Source: PALSA-350 sp963834445
Lineage (GTDB): Bacteria > Acidobacteriota > Terriglobia > Terriglobales > Acidobacteriaceae
Assembly: GCA_963834445.1 (NCBI GenBank)
Contig: CAWIBU010000009.1
Coordinates: 620,001-684,000, forward strand
Direction of reading: 5' to 3'
Length of the DNA: 64,000 nt
Program-made: the position numbers and the translations under genes
The notes under the pieces: generated by a model
Databases searched by the model: none
Seen by the model: only the letters and a program-made list of their open reading frames with translations
Told to the model about the DNA's origin: nothing
Part shown: one piece after another, positions 1 to 8,957 of the stretch
Numbering within the stretch: the first letter of the stretch is position 1
Layout: each line of letters begins with the position of its first letter

Positions 1-927
1 GGCGTGTTCGGCCTGGTGATCGTCTGCATCTCTGATCTTGTGTTCGTCAAGGTGACTGAGCTGGCAGCCTTCGGCTTCGCCGCCTCGAATCGCATGAAAG
101 AGAACTCCATACTTACCGTGATCGTCAGCCTGTTGCGGCTTATCGGTATCGGGGTGATGGTTGCGGTGCTGCATAAAGTGTCTCTGCAACAGTGGACGCT
201 GGTCTATCTTCTCACCAGCGTGCTGGGAACTCTTTATGTCGTGGTCAAGGGAACCAGGATGTGGGGCCGTCCCCGGTTTCGGCTCGCGGCGCTGCGAGAA
301 GACGTCACTGAAGGCGTGTTTTTCAGTATCGCCAGCTCCGCCACCACGGTTTACAACGACATCGATAAGGTCATGCTCAGCAAGCTATCTGACTTTGCTT
401 CGACCGGGATTTACGCGGCCGCCTATCGCATCATCGATGTCAGCATGAGCCCGGTGCGGTCGCTGGTCGGCGCAGCTTACCCCGAGTTCTTCCGCCGGGG
501 CGTCGCCGGCATGAGCGCAACCTATCGCTACGCGCGTTTGCTCATTTCAAAAGCAGCCGTTTTTGGCGCGATCACGTTCGTCGGCCTGTGGTTGTGTGCG
601 CCCATTCTGCCCCATATTCTCGGTCATCAATATGAGGCTGTGATCCCAGCGCTGCGCTGGCTGGCGCTGATTCCGTTTCTGCGCTGCGTACACGTCTTCC
701 TGGGAGATGCGCTCTCTGGCGCAGGCTTTCAGCGCACGCGCACCGGCATCCAGGTACTGATTGCCATAATTAACGTCGGCCTCAACCTGCTGATCCTGCC
801 CAGGTACTCATGGCGCGGCGCGGCCTGGACGAGCCTCGGTTGCGATGCTTTATTGATGGTTCTCTTCTGGGTCGCGGTTAGCTATTATGCGCGGCAGGAG
901 TCAAAAATGGTCCTGCAGGTCGCCTAA
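1..927 (+). CDS. Oligosaccharide flippase (Wzx/MATE-like), 5' end outside the window
   Basis: The reading frame is open from the first base, so this is the C-terminal part (about 308 residues) of a longer protein; flippases of this type usually have 420-500 residues. It is strongly hydrophobic, with repeated membrane segments and the typical mid-protein stretch around YNDIDKVMLSKLSDFASTGIY (roughly residues 117-137), which matches the polysaccharide-biosynthesis flippase fold that moves lipid-linked sugar units across the inner membrane. It is followed by a glycosyltransferase and a secreted beta-helix protein, which fits a glycan or exopolysaccharide locus. The substrate cannot be told from sequence. 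Confidence 0.8.
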   Translation, partial: GVFGLVIVCISDLVFVKVTELAAFGFAASNRMKENSILTVIVSLLRLIGIGVMVAVLHKVSLQQWTLVYLLTSVLGTLYVVVKGTRMWGRPRFRLAALREDVTEGVFFSIASSATTVYNDIDKVMLSKLSDFASTGIYAAAYRIIDVSMSPVRSLVGAAYPEFFRRGVAGMSATYRYARLLISKAAVFGAITFVGLWLCAPILPHILGHQYEAVIPALRWLALIPFLRCVHVFLGDALSGAGFQRTRTGIQVLIAIINVGLNLLILPRYSWRGAAWTSLGCDALLMVLFWVAVSYYARQESKMVLQVA

Positions 928-1097
928 CACGATCGTAAGTGTCTCCGTTGCATTTGTGGTTCAAATGTGTTGTGCGCCAGTGGTATGCTGGCATTGCGAT
1001 TAACCAGGTGTCAGCAGGCGCCCGGCGTAGCCCAAGCGCAACATGGGCTGAAAATTGCAAGCCAGACCGGCGCAATCAAACCTCAAATAAGGTACCG

Positions 1098-2066
1098 ATG
1101 CAGAACACAGAGAATCTGTCCCCCAACTCGACTTCTCGAGGTGTGCTTACCTTGGCATTTGGCAAGCCGCGTTTTATCGATCAGGTCAAATCACTTGGCC
1201 GGTCGATGCAGCTCCATGCGCCGCGCATCGAGACCGCCATTGTGACAGATTCAAAAGACCCGGAACTAAAGGAATTATTTACGCAGGTAATTCCTTACCG
1301 GCGCGAATTCGGCTCCAGCGTTCGGCAGAAACTACATCTCAACCTGTATTCCCCTTTCGATCAGACCCTGTTCGTGGATAGCGATTGCCTGGTACTGGGC
1401 GATCTTGAGCGATTCTGGACGGCTTTTTCCGGGCAGGCCTTTGGCGTTCCCGGCTTCGAGTTTGTAAAAAGAGGAGAAGCCGACCCCTATCTGGACGTGG
1501 ACTTCGCGCTCGACCACTTTGGCCTCGAACAGTTGCCAAAGTTTAACGGTGGAACCTACTATTTCGATAGCTCAGAGAGGGCTGCGCACTTCTTTGCCAC
1601 CGCCCGCGAGCTGCTCGCTAACTGGAAAGACCTGCGCTTCGCGGAGTTTCGCAGAGATGGGCCGGCCGACGAACCCATCATCTCCGTAGCGATGGCGATC
1701 CATGGCCTGGGTCCCACTCCCATGGGAACCGGCGGCATGTATACGCCCACCGCCTACAGCGGTCCACTACACCTCGATGTACTGAAGGGGACCTGTTCTT
1801 TTAAGAAAAAGGGCAGGATCGTGGCTCCGGAGATCATCCATTTCGCCGGGGAGTACGCTTTTTGCTATGCCTACCCTCGAGAAGCCGCCAGGCTTAACAA
1901 ATACTTCGGCGGCAAGCCCTCTTCCTTACGATTGGCCAGGGCCTATATAACCTCTCTCTTATGGCAATGCACGCGCCGCTCGCCCGGGTTGGCGACCGTG
2001 GCCAGGGGCTGGATGCGTCTCTACCGAAGTGGTGCCAGTTCGTTCAAGCGTGTGTCGACGGCATGA
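1098..2066 (+). CDS. Glycosyltransferase, family 8-like
   Basis: About 322 residues from the ATG at 1098; the frame is open further upstream to 939, but that extension has low-complexity, untypical residues and the conserved fold starts just after 1098 (GVLTLAFGKPRFIDQVKSLGRSM). Around residues 90-105 the segment LFVDSDCLVLGDLERFW carries the DxD-type metal/nucleotide-sugar site of GT-A enzymes. A late Gly/Asn-rich element (FNGGTYYFDSS) is also as in GT8-like enzymes. It probably transfers a sugar in the cytoplasm to a lipid-linked or surface glycan. Its stop overlaps the next start in an ATGA (2063-2066), so translation of the two is probably coupled. Confidence 0.7.
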   Translation: MQNTENLSPNSTSRGVLTLAFGKPRFIDQVKSLGRSMQLHAPRIETAIVTDSKDPELKELFTQVIPYRREFGSSVRQKLHLNLYSPFDQTLFVDSDCLVLGDLERFWTAFSGQAFGVPGFEFVKRGEADPYLDVDFALDHFGLEQLPKFNGGTYYFDSSERAAHFFATARELLANWKDLRFAEFRRDGPADEPIISVAMAIHGLGPTPMGTGGMYTPTAYSGPLHLDVLKGTCSFKKKGRIVAPEIIHFAGEYAFCYAYPREAARLNKYFGGKPSSLRLARAYITSLLWQCTRRSPGLATVARGWMRLYRSGASSFKRVSTA

Positions 2067-3406
2067 AGGGATTGATTCCAGCTACGCTGCTTGTCTGCGG
2101 GGTGCTCGCCGGGCCGGTCTGGGCCAGCCAGACCGCAATTGTCGATCCCGGCACGCGGTCGTGCCTCGAGATGCAGCATTCAGACGTGGCCAGCCCTTCG
2201 GTAGCACAGGCCGCCTGTGACGGGCGGCCCAGTCAACAGTTCGTGCTCACCGAGCAGCCGGATGGTTACGCTCTGATTGCGTCGCCGAGTGCGCAACAGT
2301 GTCTTGCCGCTTTCGCTGTGCTGGTGTCGCGGGCCTGCGACGCCGCCGACACCAGCCAGATGTTCAAGCCGGTCCCGCAACCAAGTGGAGGGTTTGCACT
2401 GCTCAACCGGCGCAGCGGCCTGTGTGTTGGAAGTGATGGTGATCATCCTTCTCTGGCCGATTGTGAGTCCAAATCAGCCACTGGCTATCGAATGCCGGGA
2501 TGGGTTCCGGTGAAACCCGCCGTGCCGCTGGCCAGTCTTGCGGGGGCGGCTCGCTCGCAAGCTCATTCACCCAGCAGCGGTTTGATTATCACCGGGTTGC
2601 ATATCAATGGCGATTACATGCTATATGGAAGCAAATTTGACGGAGCCTTGCTCACCCACTCGACGATCACCGGCGCGCTCAAGATCGATGGCGTGAAAAA
2701 CCTGTACGTCCAGGGAAACCATCTCAACGCAATCTGGTTCCGCGGGCAACAACCTACCGATACAGTAACGATTGATGGAAACGACATTGCCGGCGCAGAC
2801 AATGATTGTATCCAGATTCACGATGGCCCCGCCCACCCGACGCACGTTCTGATTGAGAATAATGACATTCACGACTGCGGCAGCAAGTACCCGGCGAGCG
2901 GCCTGTACCACGCCATTTATGACCAGGTGCCCGACGTGCTCATCCGGCAAAATCATATATGGAATGCGAAGTCGGCAATCAGCATCCGCTCCAGCGCGCT
3001 CGTTGATAGCAATGTCATTGAACGCGTCACCAACGGCGGAGCCATCGAATATTTCTCTGACCACGAGGCACCCGAGCAGGGCAGCCTCATTCTGCAAAAT
3101 AATGTGATTGTCTCGACTCTGACCAACGCACCCAGCGCCCTGGGAACAAACCGCGGGCTCATCATCCTGGGCAATGGTATTGGCACCAACAAGCGCGCCG
3201 TCGCGATCGTTGTGTTGCGGCACAATACAGTAAAGGTGTTGAATACCGCGCAAGACAGCACCGGTACCTATTTTGTGGTTTATACGCAGGCCTCATCGCC
3301 GGCGGTAAAGCTGTCAGGAAACACATTTACGAACTCAATTCCGAAGGGCGCCTGCATAGGGCCTCGCCCGGTCGACTCAGCGTCGAACGCTGCATGTTCG
3401 CAGTAA
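2063..3406 (+). CDS. Secreted ricin-lectin / right-handed beta-helix protein
   Basis: 447 residues. The ATG at 2063 was chosen because it overlaps the upstream stop as ATGA and starts a classic signal peptide (MKGLIPATLLVCGVLAGPVWA). Residues about 25-150 resemble a ricin-type beta-trefoil lectin domain (CLEMQHSDVASPS, SQQFVL, CLAAF, QMFKPV). From about 180 to the end there is a series of short Asn/Asp-rich turns (GNDIAGADNDCIQIHDG, ENNDIHDCG, RQNHIWN), typical of pectate-lyase-like right-handed parallel beta-helices. The protein likely binds or cleaves polysaccharide outside the cytoplasm. Which sugar, and whether it is an active lyase/hydrolase, cannot be told. Confidence 0.75.
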   Translation: MKGLIPATLLVCGVLAGPVWASQTAIVDPGTRSCLEMQHSDVASPSVAQAACDGRPSQQFVLTEQPDGYALIASPSAQQCLAAFAVLVSRACDAADTSQMFKPVPQPSGGFALLNRRSGLCVGSDGDHPSLADCESKSATGYRMPGWVPVKPAVPLASLAGAARSQAHSPSSGLIITGLHINGDYMLYGSKFDGALLTHSTITGALKIDGVKNLYVQGNHLNAIWFRGQQPTDTVTIDGNDIAGADNDCIQIHDGPAHPTHVLIENNDIHDCGSKYPASGLYHAIYDQVPDVLIRQNHIWNAKSAISIRSSALVDSNVIERVTNGGAIEYFSDHEAPEQGSLILQNNVIVSTLTNAPSALGTNRGLIILGNGIGTNKRAVAIVVLRHNTVKVLNTAQDSTGTYFVVYTQASSPAVKLSGNTFTNSIPKGACIGPRPVDSASNAACSQ

Positions 3407-3421
3407 AAGGGGATGCCCGCC

Positions 3422-4477
3422 ATGTCGTCTCAACTTCGTACCCTCACCAGTGGGCAGCGCTGGATCGTCTATGGCCTTTTGCTGTTGGCCGCGATTCACT
3501 GCACTTTGAGCATGTTCTGCACCAACTACAGCTATCTGAATCTCGCTGCGTATGCAGCTGGCTCCGAGCAAATGCCCTATCAGGGCCGCGTCGCGATGAT
3601 GTGGGTTCTCCGTTTGGCCCAGCACGTGCCGGCAGTCGCGGCCGCTGCGCACGCAATTGACGACAGCCTGCAGCGTCATCACAAGAACAGCAGGTTAGTG
3701 GGTCTCACACCAGAGGAGCTGGTCTGCATGGTGGTTGGGCTCATCTCGATGTTGACCATAATCTGTGCCGCCATCTGGTACGGGCATCGCAGCTTTCGCA
3801 GGCTCTGGTGGTTGCCTGCGACGCTTGCGCTCGTGATGTTTTATGTGACCTATGCAGCTCGCTACGAGACCACCCTGTGGTATCCCTACGACCTGCCCCA
3901 TTATGCGGCGTTCGGTCTCGCCTGCCTCGCGATCCTTGAGGGTGCCTGGTGGCCCGTGATCCTGTTGTTTGCCATCGACACGCCGATCCGCGAAACAGCG
4001 ATTTACCTCGCACCGGTATCCTTCGCGGTTGCCTGGGCGAGGGGTGAGAAGAAGCAAGGCGCCCTGCTGGTAGGCGCGATGATTGCGCTATGGATTCCCT
4101 TTCGTCTCTATGTAAACCGCGCCTTCGCGCACAATGGCTCAGAAGCCGGCATTCACTATCATCGCCTGCGAGACTCTTTGCTGGGTCCCATGCACTGGCC
4201 TCAGACTGCGAGTGCTTTTGCCTTCTTGCTGATCCCGCTCTGGTGGGGCCGCAGCCGGCTTTCCCGTGCGCGGCGTAGCTTTTTGCAGGCCGCGTTGCTC
4301 TGCATTCTCGCAACACTTGCATTTGCTGTCTGGTCAGAGACTCGTGTCTTCGACGAGTGGATTCTGGCAATGGCGGTGCTTCTTACCGCCGAATGCGCCA
4401 CCTGGTTTGGCGATGCTCCCACCGTCTACGGGGAAACGACGGAATCAATGTCAGAGTTGGTCATGGCAGGCGATTAG
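3422..4477 (+). CDS. Polytopic membrane protein of unknown function
   Basis: 351 residues. The start at 3422 is preferred to the ATG at 3413 because the GGGG tract before them is at a normal distance only for 3422. There are about eight hydrophobic segments (for example WIVYGLLLLAAIHC, LVCMVVGLISMLTIICAAIWY, LPATLALVMFYVTYAAR, ALLCILATLAFAVW). I do not recognise a catalytic motif. It lies 15 nt after the beta-helix gene on the same strand, so it may belong to the same glycan operon, for instance as a polymerase- or GT-C-like membrane protein, but that is only a guess from context. Confidence 0.6.
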   Translation: MSSQLRTLTSGQRWIVYGLLLLAAIHCTLSMFCTNYSYLNLAAYAAGSEQMPYQGRVAMMWVLRLAQHVPAVAAAAHAIDDSLQRHHKNSRLVGLTPEELVCMVVGLISMLTIICAAIWYGHRSFRRLWWLPATLALVMFYVTYAARYETTLWYPYDLPHYAAFGLACLAILEGAWWPVILLFAIDTPIRETAIYLAPVSFAVAWARGEKKQGALLVGAMIALWIPFRLYVNRAFAHNGSEAGIHYHRLRDSLLGPMHWPQTASAFAFLLIPLWWGRSRLSRARRSFLQAALLCILATLAFAVWSETRVFDEWILAMAVLLTAECATWFGDAPTVYGETTESMSELVMAGD

Positions 4478-4815
4478 CGGCAACCAACAACAACAACCAA
4501 AAAGACTAACGGCGACTCTCTTGATACCTTTTATCGAATCCCTCCCCCGAAAGAATCGATAAACTGCTTTAGAGAATCGCCGCTTGAAAAGAGCATACCG
4601 TGTCTGCGTGGAACCGCCATGCATCTTGAGTAATAAGCACCCGAATTAAGGTAACAGCAGGTAGTAATGACGCTTGCGGTTGCCGCCATCTCGTTGCAAA
4701 TGAAAGCGCCACAGTTTCATAACCCATTTGGGGATTCCACCAGGCGGTTATTACCTGCGGTGCGCTTGACACCAGGCAGGCCGGCAGCCGGTAATGGCAG
4801 CAGGAGCGTTGCTGC
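4478..4815. other. Intergenic stretch, 338 nt
   Basis: No convincing gene in either direction. A partial match to the window's regulatory half-site (GATACCTTTTATCGAAT at about 4523) has an inserted base, no partner arm and no downstream -10 element, so it is not called. The 3' end holds the CAGGAG ribosome-binding site of the phosphorylase gene. Confidence 0.5.
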
Positions 4816-6126
4816 ATGTCTGTCGTAGATCTGATTCGAAAGAAGCGTGATGGCGGCATCCTGACCGACGCCGAGATAGCCACCCTGGTCGCTGGCGCAG
4901 CCGCCAACTCCATTCCCGAGTACCAATTGGCTGCGTGGCTCATGGCGGTCTTTTGCCGCGGCCTCAACGGCGAAGAATTACAGAGCCTCACCACCCACAT
5001 GCGCGATTCAGGACGCGTGCTGAACTTTCGCCTGCCCGGGCCTAAAGTTGACAAGCACTCCACCGGCGGCGTCGGCGATAAAACCTCATTTCTGGTGGCG
5101 CCCATCGTGGCCGCTGCTGGCCTCTACGTGCCGATGATTTCCGGCCGGGCGCTGGGTCACACCGGGGGAACGCTCGATAAGCTGGAAAGCATTCCCGGCT
5201 ACCGGACCAACCTGGAAGAAGATGAGATTTTTGCCGTGTTGAGCGCCTGCGGTCTCTCGATCGTGGGCCAGACGGAATGGCTGGTACCGGCCGACCGCAC
5301 TCTCTATTCGTTGCGCGACCGCACCGGTACCGTCGAAAGCCCGGCCCTCATCTGCGCCTCGATTATGAGCAAGAAGCTCGCCGCCGGCCTCGATGGGCTG
5401 GTGCTTGATGTAAAAACAGGTTCGGGCGCCTTCCTTAAGCAGGAAGCAGAAGCCGTCCACCTGGCTGAGCTGATGGTTGCGACAGGGAACCGCGCGGGAA
5501 CCCGGACTGCCGCGCTGATCAGCAACATGAACCAGCCGCTCGGGCGCATGGCAGGCAATGCCTCCGAGATTGTCGAAGCGATTGAGATCTTGCAAAACCG
5601 GCGACATCCGCTCACTGAAGATCTGCGCCGACTCTCGCTCGAGCTGGCCGGCTGGATGCTCTATCTGGGCGGCAAGGTCAAGACGCCTGAGGATGGTCTG
5701 CAACTGGCCGAAGAGCTGTTGCACAGCGGCTTGCCGTTCAAGAAATTCCGCTGCCTGGTGGCGGCGCAAGGGGGCTCTTTGGCCTGGTTGGAGCGACCCG
5801 GCGATCTGCATCGTCCGGCTTATCAATACGCGGTCAGGTCTCCTTCCACGGGCTATCTCTCCGCGGTCGATTGCGGCCAGGTGGGCTGGGCGGTGCAGCG
5901 TTCGGGGGCGGGCAGAACGCTAGCCGGCGAAACGGTTTCTGCGCACGCCGGCGTCGAGTCGCACAAAAAGATAGGCGACCGGGTAGCTGCCGGCGAAACT
6001 CTGTTTACTGTATTTGTCGAGCAGGAAGATCGCCTGAAGCCGGCGGCCGCGATGCTGAGCCACTGCTTTACTCTTAGTGCTGCGCCGCCGGCCCGCGTGC
6101 CGCTGGTTTATTGCGCGATCGCCTGA
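4816..6126 (+). CDS. pdp: Pyrimidine-nucleoside (thymidine) phosphorylase
   Basis: 436 residues, full length for the family. It catalyses phosphorolysis of thymidine/uridine to the base and (deoxy)ribose-1-phosphate in nucleoside salvage. The signature KHSTGGVGDKTS (about residues 79-90) is the phosphate/sugar-binding glycine loop, and the following GRALGHTGGTLDKLESIPG and MSKKLAAGLDGLVLDVKTGSGAF are the other conserved blocks. The C-terminal domain after about 340 (HAGVESHKKIGDRVAAGETLFTVF) is the usual PYNP lobe. The start is supported by CAGGAG about 10 nt upstream. It stands alone between the glycan genes and a convergent DUF3106 gene, with only 6 nt between the two stops. The choice between deoA and pdp naming cannot be settled from sequence alone. 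Confidence 0.93.
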   Translation: MSVVDLIRKKRDGGILTDAEIATLVAGAAANSIPEYQLAAWLMAVFCRGLNGEELQSLTTHMRDSGRVLNFRLPGPKVDKHSTGGVGDKTSFLVAPIVAAAGLYVPMISGRALGHTGGTLDKLESIPGYRTNLEEDEIFAVLSACGLSIVGQTEWLVPADRTLYSLRDRTGTVESPALICASIMSKKLAAGLDGLVLDVKTGSGAFLKQEAEAVHLAELMVATGNRAGTRTAALISNMNQPLGRMAGNASEIVEAIEILQNRRHPLTEDLRRLSLELAGWMLYLGGKVKTPEDGLQLAEELLHSGLPFKKFRCLVAAQGGSLAWLERPGDLHRPAYQYAVRSPSTGYLSAVDCGQVGWAVQRSGAGRTLAGETVSAHAGVESHKKIGDRVAAGETLFTVFVEQEDRLKPAAAMLSHCFTLSAAPPARVPLVYCAIA

Positions 6127-6132
6127 GCGGCG

Positions 6133-6762
6133 TTAGCGCCCGTATTCCAATCCATTATCCAGGCTCGATCCGCGCACCGGCTGGTAGGGCTCAACGGCGA
6201 GTATATTGCCCAGAATGCCGCGTTCGTAGGGGGTGAATTGTGATTGGAACTGGCCCGAGTTCATCATAACCGCACGCTGTTCCGGCGGGTACTCGCGCAG
6301 ATCGCGAAAAGCCTTCTTCACCATCCGCTGCCGGTCTTCGGGCAAGGCGTGAAACTCCTGCACCGACATACGCACTTGTTGCCGCATTTGCGGGCTCAGG
6401 CGCTCCATCGCCTCAATGCGATCGATCGTACGCTGCCGCTGGTTGGGCGGCATACGGTTGATCTGGCGCAGGCGATTAAGCAGCTTCTCCTGTTGTTCCT
6501 GGGGCAGCCGGGTGAAGCCTGGTTCGCGCTCTAACGCCTTTTCCTGCTGCTCCGGAGGCATGTTCCCGTGGCGTTGCAGCCAGGGACCAAGATGGCCCTG
6601 CTGGTTGTTCTCGAACCGCGGCCGCGCTGCCTGGTAAGCCGGACGCGCTAAACACATCGTCGGCGCAGCCATTACGGGCAGCGCCAGCAGGAGAGCCACG
6701 CACGCACGGCTACCCAGCTTCCCGCGGGGGGATAGGCTCTCGAGCTCGTTGTGGCTTGCCAT
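6133..6762 (-). CDS. DUF3106-type secreted protein in the sigma/anti-sigma operon
   Basis: 209 residues from the ATG at 6762, with GAAGGG about 7 nt upstream; a GTG at 6777 is possible. The N-terminus has a hydrophobic secretion signal (ACVALLLALPVMAAPTMCLA). The rest is highly charged and helical with recurring P-x-x-Q/R repeats (MPPNQRQRTIDRIEAMERLSPQ and LPEDRQRMVKKAFRDLREYPP), as in DUF3106 proteins, which resemble periplasmic CpxP/ZraP-like helical stress proteins. It is the last gene of a sigma-anti-sigma-DUF3106 set on this strand, 20 nt after the anti-sigma stop. A role in envelope stress sensing is an inference from that context. Confidence 0.75.
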   Translation of the reverse strand: MASHNELESLSPRGKLGSRACVALLLALPVMAAPTMCLARPAYQAARPRFENNQQGHLGPWLQRHGNMPPEQQEKALEREPGFTRLPQEQQEKLLNRLRQINRMPPNQRQRTIDRIEAMERLSPQMRQQVRMSVQEFHALPEDRQRMVKKAFRDLREYPPEQRAVMMNSGQFQSQFTPYERGILGNILAVEPYQPVRGSSLDNGLEYGR

Positions 6763-6782
6763 GGTGTTGCCCTTCACCCCAA

Positions 6783-7259
6783 TCAGTTTGAGGTGCCAGT
6801 CGCGTTGTCCTCATCTCCGTCCAGAGCATTCAACTGCTGAAAGAGTTGGGCGTTTCCGTCGAATGACTGCAGGTCGCGCACCGTGGCGGACGTCTGCGCC
6901 ACCGGTACAGTTTCATGATTGAGCAGGGCAAACGTGCCCCCGCCCAACGCCAGTACCGCGGCCAGCGCCCCACCCGCCGCCAGCTGCCGCATCTGCAGAT
7001 TGCTACTGTAAAGCAGCCATGCCTTGGCGCGCTCAAAAAAGCTGGCCGGGGCGGTTGTCTGTTCCGTCCGCAACCGGGCATACAGCTTGGCGTCGAAAAA
7101 AGCGCTCGGCTCGGGAGCCTGCCACTCATCCAACAGCTTAAAGGTATTCTCCATGGCGGCCAGCTCGCCCGCACAACCGGCACATTCTGCGATGTGTTCG
7201 CGGGCTTCGTCCGGCAGTGGACGCTCAAACAGCAATTTGTTCATCTCAACGCAAGTCAT
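6783..7259 (-). CDS. Membrane-anchored zinc-finger anti-sigma factor
   Basis: 158 residues. The N-terminal H-E-C-C-type zinc finger HIAECAGCAGEL (about residues 22-33) has the H-x3-C-x2-C pattern of ZAS-domain anti-sigma factors. One transmembrane helix (LAAGGALAAVLALGGGTFALL, about 92-112) separates it from a short extracytoplasmic tail. It is expected to hold the adjacent ECF sigma factor inactive at the membrane until a signal releases it. It follows the sigma gene by 17 nt, with GAGGAAG before the start, so the two are very likely cotranscribed. The signal is unknown. Confidence 0.88.
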   Translation of the reverse strand: MTCVEMNKLLFERPLPDEAREHIAECAGCAGELAAMENTFKLLDEWQAPEPSAFFDAKLYARLRTEQTTAPASFFERAKAWLLYSSNLQMRQLAAGGALAAVLALGGGTFALLNHETVPVAQTSATVRDLQSFDGNAQLFQQLNALDGDEDNATGTSN

Positions 7260-7276
7260 AACTTCCTCAATTCCGG

Positions 7277-7870
7277 TTAAGCAAAATCCTTCAGGTTTTC
7301 GCGCAGTGTCTGGTAAGCCCGAAACAAAAGAGACTTGGTCGCTGACTCGCTCAGCTTGAGCACGTCGCCAATCTCTTTGTAATCCATCTCCTGGTATTTA
7401 TGCATCAGCACCGCGTTGCGTTGCCGTTCAGGCAGAGCCATTACATGTTGGCGGATGGCGTTCATGCGTTCCGCGCGCACCAGTTCCTGCTCCACGCTGA
7501 GGGTGCTATCCGCCACATCGGGGCTGGTACCCGTCTCCGGGTCGGGTTGGTCAAGATAGACGTTCTGCGCGGTGCGTTCATATTTGGTATCGCGCGCGTG
7601 GTTCACGCCCAGGTTGGTCGCGATGCGATAGAGCCACGTACTAAATTTCGCCTCGGCCCGGTAGGTTTGCCGCGAACGGTATACACGCAGAAAAACCTCT
7701 TGTGCCAGCTCTTCGGCAACTGCCTGGTTCCGCGACATGCGAAACATGAAGTGAACGATTTGCTTACGATATTTCTCAATCAGGATGCCGAAGCCCGAGT
7801 CATCCCCGGCGCTCACGCGCAACATGATTTCCGCGTCAGAGAGCTGCGACCAGTCCACACCGGCAGGCAT
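7277..7870 (-). CDS. ECF RNA polymerase sigma factor (RpoE-like)
   Basis: About 197 residues from the ATG at 7870, which has the strongest Shine-Dalgarno (GGGGAG). The frame stays open to 8065, with another possible start at 7927. Region 2 is clear (ILIEKYRKQIVHFMFRMSRN, then ELAQEVFLRVYRSRQTY and FSTWLYRIATNLGVNHARD). Region 4 has the helix-turn-helix YKEIGDVLKLSESATKSLLFRA. This is a group 4 sigma factor for envelope or stress genes. It heads the sigma / anti-sigma / DUF3106 operon and is probably autoregulated, but no promoter with an ECF consensus was identified with confidence. Confidence 0.9.
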   Translation of the reverse strand: MPAGVDWSQLSDAEIMLRVSAGDDSGFGILIEKYRKQIVHFMFRMSRNQAVAEELAQEVFLRVYRSRQTYRAEAKFSTWLYRIATNLGVNHARDTKYERTAQNVYLDQPDPETGTSPDVADSTLSVEQELVRAERMNAIRQHVMALPERQRNAVLMHKYQEMDYKEIGDVLKLSESATKSLLFRAYQTLRENLKDFA

Positions 7871-8195
7871 CGCTCTCCCCGTCTGCGTGCCTTGGAATCC
7901 GTTCTGCGCAATGGCTACGGTACCCATATCGGTTGTAACCCCGTGGTCCCCACTAGGTTGCGCGGAATGGGCAGGGTTTTTCGCGTCCTCTTGATCTTCT
8001 TCGAAAACAGGCGGTAGTCCCCGGGAATGGGGGGTGTCATGCGGCCTGGGGGGAGGAAGCGCCATCGGTGAGTGGATTGTAACTGTTGCCCCAAGCCCCG
8101 GTCTCGCCCAGTTTTGTGGGATAGCAGCACCCGCCAGGCACTGGCCGGCGCTTGGGCTGGCCCCGAACCTTCGTGTAAACTACGGCATGCCCCGG

Positions 8196-8270
8196 GGGCG
8201 CTTAACTCAGCGGTAGAGTGCCACCTTCACACGGTGGAAGTCGCAGGTTCGAATCCTGCAGCGCCCACCA
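8196..8270 (+). tRNA. tRNA-Val (anticodon CAC), 3' CCA encoded
   Basis: A full cloverleaf can be folded by eye. The acceptor GGGCGCT pairs with AGCGCCC. The D-arm is ACTC/GAGT. The anticodon stem CCACC/GGTGG encloses the loop TTCACAC, giving anticodon CAC (valine, GTG codons). The T-arm is GCAGG/CCTGC with loop TTCGAAT, followed by discriminator A and an encoded CCA. Length 75 nt. It sits next to an AbiEii-like gene remnant, and tRNA 3' ends are common integration sites, though no duplicated att copy was seen here. Confidence 0.97.
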
Positions 8271-8646
8271 TAAGTCTAATAAAATGATAGAGTTGAGGAT
8301 TGAATGGCTTCGGTCGTTCGACTGCGTACGTCATAGACGCCCTGAGAGTTTGTGGCTTTTTGGGCTAATTTAGAAAAATTCAAGTTATCCCGTTTGTTTT
8401 GAGCATTGAATTTTCAAAAATTAAAGATACAAACTCTGAGCGGAGTGCCGAGGCACAGCACGCCGGGCGGCTAATGCCCGAACGAGATCGTCAGCACGCT
8501 CATTTCTTCGCATCTTCTTCTCCTGATCTTTTGCCCATGTCTCACTACGACGGAGCGTCGCACAAGGTCTACATGTACTTCTTCAAACGTGGGGGCGGGA
8601 GGGTAAGTTTCTTGAAGCTGACTTGAAAACGCCACTGTCTGAAAGC
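8271..8646. other. Intergenic stretch after tRNA-Val, no intact gene
   Basis: About 375 nt, visibly more AT-rich in its first 130 bases than the surroundings. Short frames on both strands (8399-8626 plus, 8471-8704 minus) have no recognisable protein character and are not called. On the minus strand a short charged, Lys/Arg/Glu-rich stretch at about 8455-8545 can be read only through stops. Together with the adjacent truncated gene it looks like decayed accessory DNA. Confidence 0.4.
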
Positions 8647-8955
8647 TTAGCCACCCATCCTGTCCAACCAGGCGTCCACCTGACCGAAAGCATCTTGTTG
8701 CCATTGCTCCGGTGTCAGGTTGGCTAGGGCGTGCGTCGCTTCCACAAACTGTCTTACCGAGGTCGGTCCATAGCTCTCGACGGATGCAAATTTCTCTCGA
8801 ATGTAGGAGTAGCCCTCTCGACCGCTGTCGTGTTTGGCAACCTCTTGGCAGTCGACTGCCAGGACCCCGACTCCGCCCGGGTAATTGCGAACGCAGAAGT
8901 AGATGTCGTAAGCGTCCTTTCGCTTCATCCGGTTCTGCATGGCAAAGCCTTTCAT
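8647..8955 (-). pseudogene. C-terminal remnant of an AbiEii-like nucleotidyltransferase protein
   Basis: Only about 102 residues are open. The segment RMKRKDAYDIYFCVRNYPGG, followed by a helical tail (SYIREKFASVESYGPTSVRQF, LTPEQWQQDAFGQVDAWLDRM), matches the end of AbiEii/AbiGii-type nucleotidyltransferase toxins or related proteins, which normally exceed 200 residues. The N-terminal nucleotidyltransferase motif (GS-x-D-x-D type) is absent, and the next gene begins 2 nt further upstream. It is probably a truncated copy left from an accessory element beside tRNA-Val. It could also be a small free-standing protein. Confidence 0.55.
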
Positions 8956-8957
8956 AG

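Noticed and set aside
2621..3253. 210-codon minus-strand frame inside the beta-helix gene
   Set aside because: Antisense of repetitive beta-helix coding DNA; the plus-strand gene has a signal peptide and a coupled start.
4523..4540. GATACCTTTTATCGAAT as a further copy of the operator
   Set aside because: One extra base, no second arm and no TGGCTTAAT downstream. Probably chance.
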